A stretch of 64,000 bases of DNA from Gnetum montanum. Lineage: Eukaryota > Streptophyta > Gnetopsida > Gnetales > Gnetaceae. Below, in pieces: positions 57,467 to 64,000 of this stretch. The notes below the pieces were generated by a model. That model was not told the DNA's origin, did no database searches, and saw only the letters and a program-made list of their open reading frames with translations. Location: positions 399,235-463,234 of the forward strand of contig MNCI01008673.1 of NCBI GenBank assembly GCA_015680685.1, given 5' to 3'. The position numbers and the translations under genes are program-made. The number at the start of each line of letters is the position of its first letter. Position 1 is the first letter of the stretch.

Positions 57467-57870
57467 CTATTTTTTCACATCTAATGATGAAGCTACTTTT
57501 GCCAAGTCATTTGCTATATAATTATCTTCTCTACCTATATGTTCTACTTGGTAGAGATGAAACTGATCCAAAATTTTACAAATAAGCTGTTTATAGCATT
57601 GTAAGAATGAGCTTTTTACCACATAATTACCTTTAATTTGTTCACATATCAATCTTGAATCTCCCTTTATGATGAGTACCTTAATTTGTTTTTCCAATGT
57701 TGTTTTAATTCCAATACACAAAGCTTCATGTTCGACCTTGTTATTAGTACAATGGAAGGATAGATGAATTGATTTGAATATTTTTGGGGAGTTATATTTT
57801 ACTAGAACTATTCCAACTCCTGCACCTTTAGAGTTATAAGAACCATCAAAGTATAACTCCCATTTGCTCT
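57467..57870 (-). pseudogene. Element G additional (archaeal-type) RNase H
   Basis: It reads ELYFDGSYNSKGAGVGIVLV, NKVEHEALCIGIKTTLE, IKGDSRLICEQIKGNY and LYQVEHIGREDNYIANDLA. The DGS, E, D and HxxRxxNxxAD-like motifs are those of the 'aRH' RNase H known from Tat/Ogre elements. It lies between protease and RT, whereas in Tat/Ogre it is usually between the RT-linked RNase H and INT. The frame is open for its whole core. Confidence 0.85.
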
Positions 57871-58134
57871 CATCTTGAGATCTTCTTTATTCAAGTTATC
57901 AACTCCTTGAAGTGTGTAGATTTTGGTTTCAAATGTTCTTATTTTAATGACTTTATTCTTTCCATTTTTAGTAATATTTTCACTCATCAAGGGTTCACTA
58001 TAAACATATATTTGATTTGGCTCTCCTTTTCAAAGCAACCACATATGTGACTAATCTATTGATATGTAACCCGAGAAATTCTTACTCCAACTTCTACTCA
58101 ATAGAAGACTATGTGAATCTGGTATGTACACCAC

Positions 58135-58437
58135 TTAAATAGTTACTCTACTTTTAATATAGGGTTTAGAAGCAATTTCTAATAAAACATTGGGTAGCTG
58201 ATCCACAATATTCACTCTACTCTTGTCCACTTGCATAATCTTTTTATTTGATTTTTCAGGAATCAAACTAAGTATTTTGCATACAATCAATGGCATGATA
58301 GTAGAGGTAGCTCCAGAATCAACTAAACAATTATGAAGATACTTGTCTTTTAATTTCATTATCAAAAGAAAAGGAGAAGTTTCCTTGTTAGGAGTACAAT
58401 CATAACTAGTTTTTATTTTATTATCATTGTTGGACAC
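58135..58437 (-). pseudogene. Element G protease
   Basis: A 100-codon frame has the retropepsin site NCLVDSGATSTIMPLIVC and a downstream IVDQLPNVLLEI. The DSGATST form differs from the DSGSGVN of the Athila-like proteases in this window. Confidence 0.85.
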
Positions 58438-60050
58438 ATAGCTTAACTTTGATTCTCCAGCTCTCTTTTTACCTTTAATAAATCTAAGGCCTTTCTTTGA
58501 TGATCACCTCTTTGTAGTAATTGGTAAATGTTGATGTTGGCCCTAATATGTTTGAGATCTTTAATCAAATTATATTCTCCATCTCCATAAAAGCTTGGTT
58601 TCTTTATCCACTTATTTAAAGATTGATTGTAATTTCTTCCTTCTACTTGATCTTCCTTTTTATTTCTTTCTTTTCTACTTGGTTCAAAAATATTTCTCTT
58701 AGTAGATGGATTAGAAATAACGTTTGGAGGCCTAGAAGTAGTTAATCTTTCTTTTGATCATAGATTATATTTTTTTTCTTCATTGTTGTTACACTCATCA
58801 TCTGCGGATGTATCCTCTTCAGAACTTGATAGAGAAGAAGCATCACTAGATCCATTGTTAGAAGATTTGCTTGCATAATGAACAGTAGATAGATCATCAT
58901 CTAATTCAATATCAAGGAAGTTGGACTTAACAACATCACTTTCATTCTCATCTTCTACTAACTTAGTATCTTGATGCTTATGTTTTTTATTTTTCTTTCT
59001 CTCTTTCATTTTAACTTTTGTCAAAGCTTTCTCTAGTTTCACTACTTTGTTAGACAAGTCTCTTAACTATCCTTTTTTAGATTCTTTACTTTCTAACTCA
59101 TGTTTTGCTTTAATATGGGATGGTCCCAGTAATGCTTTAAGTTGATCAAATCTTGCATAGGAATCATCATCTTCTCTTTTTTATTTTTATTTTTATTTTG
59201 AGTTGTGATAATTTCTTCATGATTTAAGTTCAACTATTTTTCTAATTGTATAGCTTCACTGAATTAGTCATTTAGTGTTATCAAGATTGGAGCTTTTCTT
59301 AACCAAATTAAAATATTGGGATTCACAGCCTTAAGATAATTATTTCTAAGCATTTCATTTGATGGTCTATATTGTCTTTAAAAGAGTCCACAAATTCGTT
59401 GAAGCTTAATATTGAAATCTCTAATTAACTCTTTAACTCCTTGCTTAGCTAGTACTAGCCCACAATATAGTTGTTGTTGATCCAATTAATTGCCAAACTG
59501 GACCAAGAAAAGACTTTTCATATCATCCCAAGTTGTGATGTTGTTGCTTGGTAAGTTCAAGTACCAAATTTGAGCCATATCATTTAAATTTTCTACAAAC
59601 AATCTACAACCTTGATCTTGATGTTGAACGTTTGCATGAGCCAAAGCTAACTCAAATATGTAAATATACTTTTTATCCAAGTAAGCTTTTCTAGGAATAA
59701 AAGGACTAGAAAAATATTAGTAAACTACCTTAAGAAATACTATTGTAGTTTTAAATCCTAATGGTGTAACTCTTTGCCAAGGATTTGTCATCCTATGAGA
59801 ATTCCTTTTGATTGTTAAACTCTTATACTTCTTTGGTCTTCTCTTATAGAGTAATATACCAAATAGAAGGGGCAATCTTCCTATTCTTCTATTCATTACT
59901 CCACTACTTGTTCCAAACTCAAAAACCTTCTTCTATTCTTCTTTTAATGAGTAATTAGCCTTAGAATCAAGAGTTTCTTTGGAACCTTTAAAATTTTCCA
60001 AACTATCAATTTGTTTGGTCATGAACTAAAAATAGTATCTAATTTCTTAA
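58438..60050 (-). pseudogene. Element G gag
   Basis: The retrotransposon gag core is MAQIWYLNLPSNNITTWDDM then FLVQFGN (59486-59680). Downstream are a Lys-rich segment, an acidic/Ser-rich segment (58758-59057) and the DLKHIRANINIYQLLQ motif typical just before protease. Many stops and shifts; no clear zinc knuckle seen. Confidence 0.75.
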
Positions 60051-60119
60051 ACCCTTCTAGCAACAAATAACTATTGGGGTGCTAGGACTATCAGGCTTAT
60101 GAACTTAGAGGACAAATTT

Positions 60120-60147
60120 TTAGCCTTCCTTCTAGTGCTAAAAAAAC
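60120..60147 (-). promoter_or_regulatory. Candidate primer binding site of element G
   Basis: On the minus strand TAGCACTAGAAGGAAGG lies about 8 bases past the 5' LTR end. If the initial TAG was TGG it could be a PBS, but I cannot assign a tRNA. Confidence 0.3.
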
Positions 60148-62996
60148 TATTGGTGACCATTTGGGACTGGCCTCCGAATGAGCTTCTCCAAACAAGGTTT
60201 AGGTGCCTGCTAGACTCTGGCAACACCAAGGACTAGATACCCCCAAATAGACTTAGCAGTTATAAAATGTACTAAACATGAGTATATGTTTGTTTTTGTA
60301 AATGTTGAAATGATTAGGTTATGTATGAAACTATAATCAACTATCATAAAAGAGATTCAACTATCTTTGTTAAATACTATCAGTTATTAGAGATTCCTAT
60401 TTTGTTCAATCACTTAGTCTATATAATCCCTATAATACCTACTTGTAACAAATAAAATTTTACAAAAACATTTGAGCACAATTCTGCCAATCTACTCCTA
60501 ATTTCCTGCAGAGAGAAAGTTCCACAAGAAAACTAGAAATAGAGTGAGATTCAATGGACTTATAAAGAGAAATAAAAGACAATATATTTATGTGAATCCT
60601 CAAATATTTAAGTAAGATAAATTGATATGAGTAAATAGTTCATAATAAAGCTATTCCTAATTCAATAACTACGAATTGTCCAAATTTTCTAAGCTCAACA
60701 AGAAATTTCATAAAGAAAATATTATTATACTACCAAAAATCACTACATGAACTACAAAGTATGAGTCTTTATTTTGGATAGTTAATAGTTGTCAAAGATT
60801 GCATTCAATAGAGCTTTCAAAAATTTGACAATTTCTTAATTGAAATACCAAGGCAATAAAATTTAAAAATAAAGAAGCTATTTCAGTCTCATCAAAGTAT
60901 CAAAGACTTTTCTAGATTCTATATGCTCAAAATAGACAATTTCATTAAGACATTACTATTAAATTGCTCTTGAGTTTTCAACAACATAAGCTCTTCTATG
61001 GAAAATTTTAACAGGAGTCTAACATTACGTAAAAATAAAGCTATAAAAGAAACCTAGGACAAATATAAAAATTAAATGCTAAGTATCATGCTATCTAAAC
61101 CATTAGTTAAGCAACTGAAACAATATGGAAAGAAATGAATTCATAGGATTAAAACAAAGTAGTCAAATTGATGTCTTTAGCAAGCCATCTTACAAGACTT
61201 CTTCAAATGTCTTTTTAAGTATCTTCCTCCTCTTGTCCTCTTCATTCTACCTTAGAGCCTCTTTGTAGTTGCTTTAGGTAGTTACATTAATCATGAGGAG
61301 TTAAGGGTCTTACAAATATCTTAAGAATACAAATTTATAACTTTCTTGGGAGTTATCACTTCCATGGAATTTATGAGACTTTTAAGCAACATTTGGCAAA
61401 TGTCTCCTTATCAATTATAATTGTACTAATATCAAGGAGGTCTATTTATAACCTTCATAGGAGATTATAACTTCAATTAGAAATTTTAAATTCCAAATGT
61501 AAAGTTTTATGATTATAAATTCTTCCATTTTGGAACTGCAAACCTCCTCTTTCTAAAAAAAAAAAAAAGGTTGCAATATAAATAAACCGTGTTTCTTTGT
61601 TTATAATAATTCATTTTATTTTTGAATTAAACCATTGTGAAGGTCATATGACTTGAACAAACATGGTTGAGTTTTGATGCATCCTGAGTCGATGCTTATC
61701 TCCATGGTCTCAATGCCTACTCTTATGCTACCTTCATTGCATGCATTCTTGGTGTGTCTTGCATTCCTCATTTCCAAATCTTGCTACTTAGGCTCAGGAT
61801 GACACTTTTGTTAGTATCACCCTTGGTTCCTACACTCATCACTGCTTGGTGTTGCTCACTAACTGCTACCTCCATTGCAAAGAAGAAATTGTGGATTCAA
61901 GTCCTACTCTAGCTTTGTGGTGTTAATGCCATGTTCTAATTTATGGCATCTATGCCTTGTGACCACATAATCCCTTATATAATGAAATTCTTTTGCGCTC
62001 AGTAGGAGAGAAGCTACCTTTCAAACTCAAGTACTATCATGATAGATACCTCCATTTGGGGTTCTTAGACCTACAAATTTTAGTATTCGATAGATGTTGC
62101 TTTAGGACTTTTGTTTAAAATGTTAAGTTGTTGATGCTCATAGTTTTGATTATTTTTCTGGAACATTGGTTTATGTATATCTACTCCTTTGCATAGTTGC
62201 TAGGCTTTTTCTTCCATAAATTTCGAATTCTCATTTGTTTATGACTATACTTTGTACCATAATTTCCTTTTGTAGTAGGGTTTCTTGTGTAAAATATCAA
62301 TGAATTTCTGAGCAAATTTGTTGACTATTTTTAAATATTTTTTAACAAGGATTTTGTTAATTTTGTGTTAAAATTATAGTTTGGCTCTTCCAATGTTTAA
62401 CCAATTGCTGTTGCACTTGGACTGGGTAATTTTCCTTTGTTTAATTTAAGATTCTTGGCTCTACAACTTAATATTTTGCCACCATTTGAAAACCACTACA
62501 AATTGAAATGTATAGCATAGCAATTGATTTCCACGTGATGAAGTTATTCATTGGTTTTTTATAGAGTTCTTTGCATATGTACAGAGAAAATGGATGCACT
62601 TCATTTCATGATTCCTGTGAAACATCTAATATATTATTGCACTTAACTAATAAACTGATGGACTTACAAAATGTAGTAACCAAAGAAAATACAATTGCAA
62701 ATAATTCCTTTTGCAATTTTCAAATTAATTTCTAGATTTCATCTCCTCCAATGTGTATAGAAATACCATAATTTCTTCATAACATATGCTGAGAACACTT
62801 TACTAAGCTTATGAACTCAAAATGAGCACATTTACATAAAGAACACCTTTCTCCATTAAGTTGCTCATGAAATTGCCCCCTTTAATAATTTAACTCTCAT
62901 TTCCCAATCATCTTTAAAAAGCTAATTGAGCAATTTCATTTCTTAGATCTTACTTTATAAATTCTACTCCATAAATATGGTAGAAATGTGACAACA
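60148..62996 (-). repeat. Element G 5' LTR
   Basis: 2849 bp, from TATTGGTGACC (TG mutated to TA) to ATGTGACAACA on the plus strand. It aligns along its length with 50313-53119. Confidence 0.88.
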
Positions 62997-63001
62997 AGGA
63001 C
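62997..63001. repeat. Right target-site duplication of element G (AGGAC)
   Basis: Identical to 50308-50312. Confidence 0.92.
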
Positions 63002-63700
63002 AAATCGAAAAAAGGCTGGTAGAGTTGGAACCTCATTAAAACAAGATTATTCTATGGAAGATTCTCCTAGAAATGACAAGCTTCCACCATTTTCAAATAC
63101 AAATATGTAGACTATCATGCTAATAGAGATAGTATCAGATTGGATCAAGACAAGAACACTTCCCAAGAAAAGTATGAATCTAGGAGTTCCTTTGATTTAT
63201 CTATGAGTAGTTGGAAATCTACCATGCAAGGCTCTACTAGATTCAGGTTCCAGAGTCAACTTGATTTCTCTAGAAACATACAAAATATGGAACCTACCAA
63301 ACTTAAAGAAGTGTAACATTCTATTAGAGCTTGTAGATCAATCTGTCATCATCCCTTTGGTTCAGATAGAAGATGTGATGACTACTATCAATGGGTGGTC
63401 ATATCTAGTAGACTTGCTGGTTATTAACTTGAAAAATAATGACAATGAATTTTCTATCATAATGGGGAGAGCATGGCTTAGCATTGTGGATGCTAATTTA
63501 AACATGAGAGACTTGTCTCTCAAAATCTCTAAGGAAGACAAGCATGGAGCCATACATCCCAAAAGATTCCATGCATTACTACTGATAGATATGGGTGCAT
63601 TTATGGATTGGAATTCCAAAATGTCAACACAGTCATCACACCAATCCATAACAATAGTGGAAAAAAATGTATACAAAAGAAAGAGCATGAGCCACTAAAG
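63002..63700 (+). pseudogene. Element F protease
   Basis: It reads VSDWIKTRTLPKKSMN, LPCKALLDSGSRVNLIS (active site) and FSIIMGRAWLSIVDANL. The 145-codon frame 63261-63698 is open. This is the downstream continuation of element F gag. Confidence 0.87.
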
Positions 63701-64000
63701 TAAATGACACCCTGTGATTAAAGACTAAGAACTTAAAATTGTTCAAAGCATGCACGGAACAATCTGAGCCACTTATTAACTCCTCTTCTCAGAAAATGAC
63801 CCTAGCTGAGAACTTACAAATGAAAATATCAAATCATGATCATACACCAATAGAAAAAATAAATAAGGACTTAGATGATCAAAATTCAATTACCATCAAG
63901 ATTACATGGAACGATAATTGAAAAACTAAGTTACTAAGGAGGTAAGTGAAAAACCTCAAGTGTATAATCTAGGGAAACTAGGGTATATTTTCCAAACACT
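63701..64000 (+). other. Element F sequence after protease, to window end
   Basis: It corresponds in position to the protease-RT linker. Recognisable similarity is weak and RT motifs are not yet reached when the window ends. Confidence 0.5.

Larger units (their letters stand above)
50313..62996 (-). mobile_element. Element G: Ty3/gypsy element with 2.8-kb LTRs and extra RNase H
   Basis: This 12.7-kb minus-strand element is nested in gag/PR of element F with a perfect 5-bp duplication. In element order: 5' LTR (60148-62996), gag, PR (58135-58437), an additional RNase H (57467-57870), RT, RNase H, INT, a possible small acidic ORF, and 3' LTR (50313-53119). It differs from the Athila group in LTR, protein motifs and canonical YLDD. 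The second RNase H suggests the Tat/Ogre side of the non-chromovirus elements. It is old and defective. Confidence 0.88.
47500..64000 (+). mobile_element. Element F: Athila-like element split by element G
   Basis: It has a 5' LTR fragment (47500-47985), PBS and gag (48131-50312), an interruption by element G, then protease (62997-63700), and runs off the window. The gag tail FFF-RT at 50300 joins to RTNRKKAG at 62997 once G and one AGGAC copy are removed. Element B probably inserted into its 5' LTR. Confidence 0.83.

Overview
The window is plant nuclear DNA from a repeat-rich, probably large genome. It holds one convincing host gene, a 26S proteasome lid subunit (RPN7/PSMD6, 8 exons, minus strand, 1844-4070). 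Almost everything else is nested, decaying retrotransposon sequence: Athila-type Ty3/gypsy elements, one other Ty3/gypsy element with very long LTRs, and a LINE. A gymnosperm is my best guess, from many old, uncleared LTR elements eroded mainly by C-to-T/G-to-A change, but this is inference; the sequence proves only a land plant.

Layout. 1-1843: RPN7 downstream flank with one doubtful exon. 1844-4254: RPN7 and its promoter. 4640-5117 plus 18304-20110: one LINE (minus) split by element A. 5123-18298: element A (minus), a full-length Athila-like element with LTRs, PBS, gag, PR, RT, RH, INT, a 2-kb spacer, a 3' ORF and PPT, flanked by the 5-bp duplication CCTAC. 20111-21514: unassigned. 21515-28565: element D (plus), 5' LTR to start of INT, carrying a solo LTR at 27033-27864 (duplication ATTAT; contains an assembly gap). 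28566-33400: element H (plus), gag and PR, then spacer, 3' ORF remnant and 3' LTR. 33402-47499: element B (plus), INT, spacer, 3' ORF and 3' LTR, split by element C (37671-44394), which has LTRs, gag and a 3' ORF but no pol. 47500-64000: element F (plus), LTR fragment, PBS, gag and PR, split by element G (50313-62996, minus; duplication AGGAC; 2.8-kb LTRs; PR, an extra RNase H, RT, RH and INT). B probably sits in the 5' LTR of F, giving a chain F>B>C and F>G.

How the Athila-like parts fit together. Gag-pol would make the particle and copy the RNA, primed by a tRNA-Asp-like PBS. A separate 3' ORF of about 920 codons lies far downstream of INT behind a 2-kb spacer. In elements A, B and C that spacer carries a second promoter-like block built from the same short repeats as the U3 of the same element's own LTR (GACGC/GGCCCCATATAC type in A, GATATC palindromes in B and C), ending in a TATA box about 430-620 bp before the 3' ORF. 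The ORF then begins right after a splice-acceptor-like AG|ATGG. This internal promoter plus acceptor plus 3' ORF cassette, and its survival with gag in pol-less element C, is the most interesting feature here. Two further patterns deserve checking: a stop codon at the same gag codon in four of five copies, and four in-frame stops shared by the 3' ORFs of B and C.
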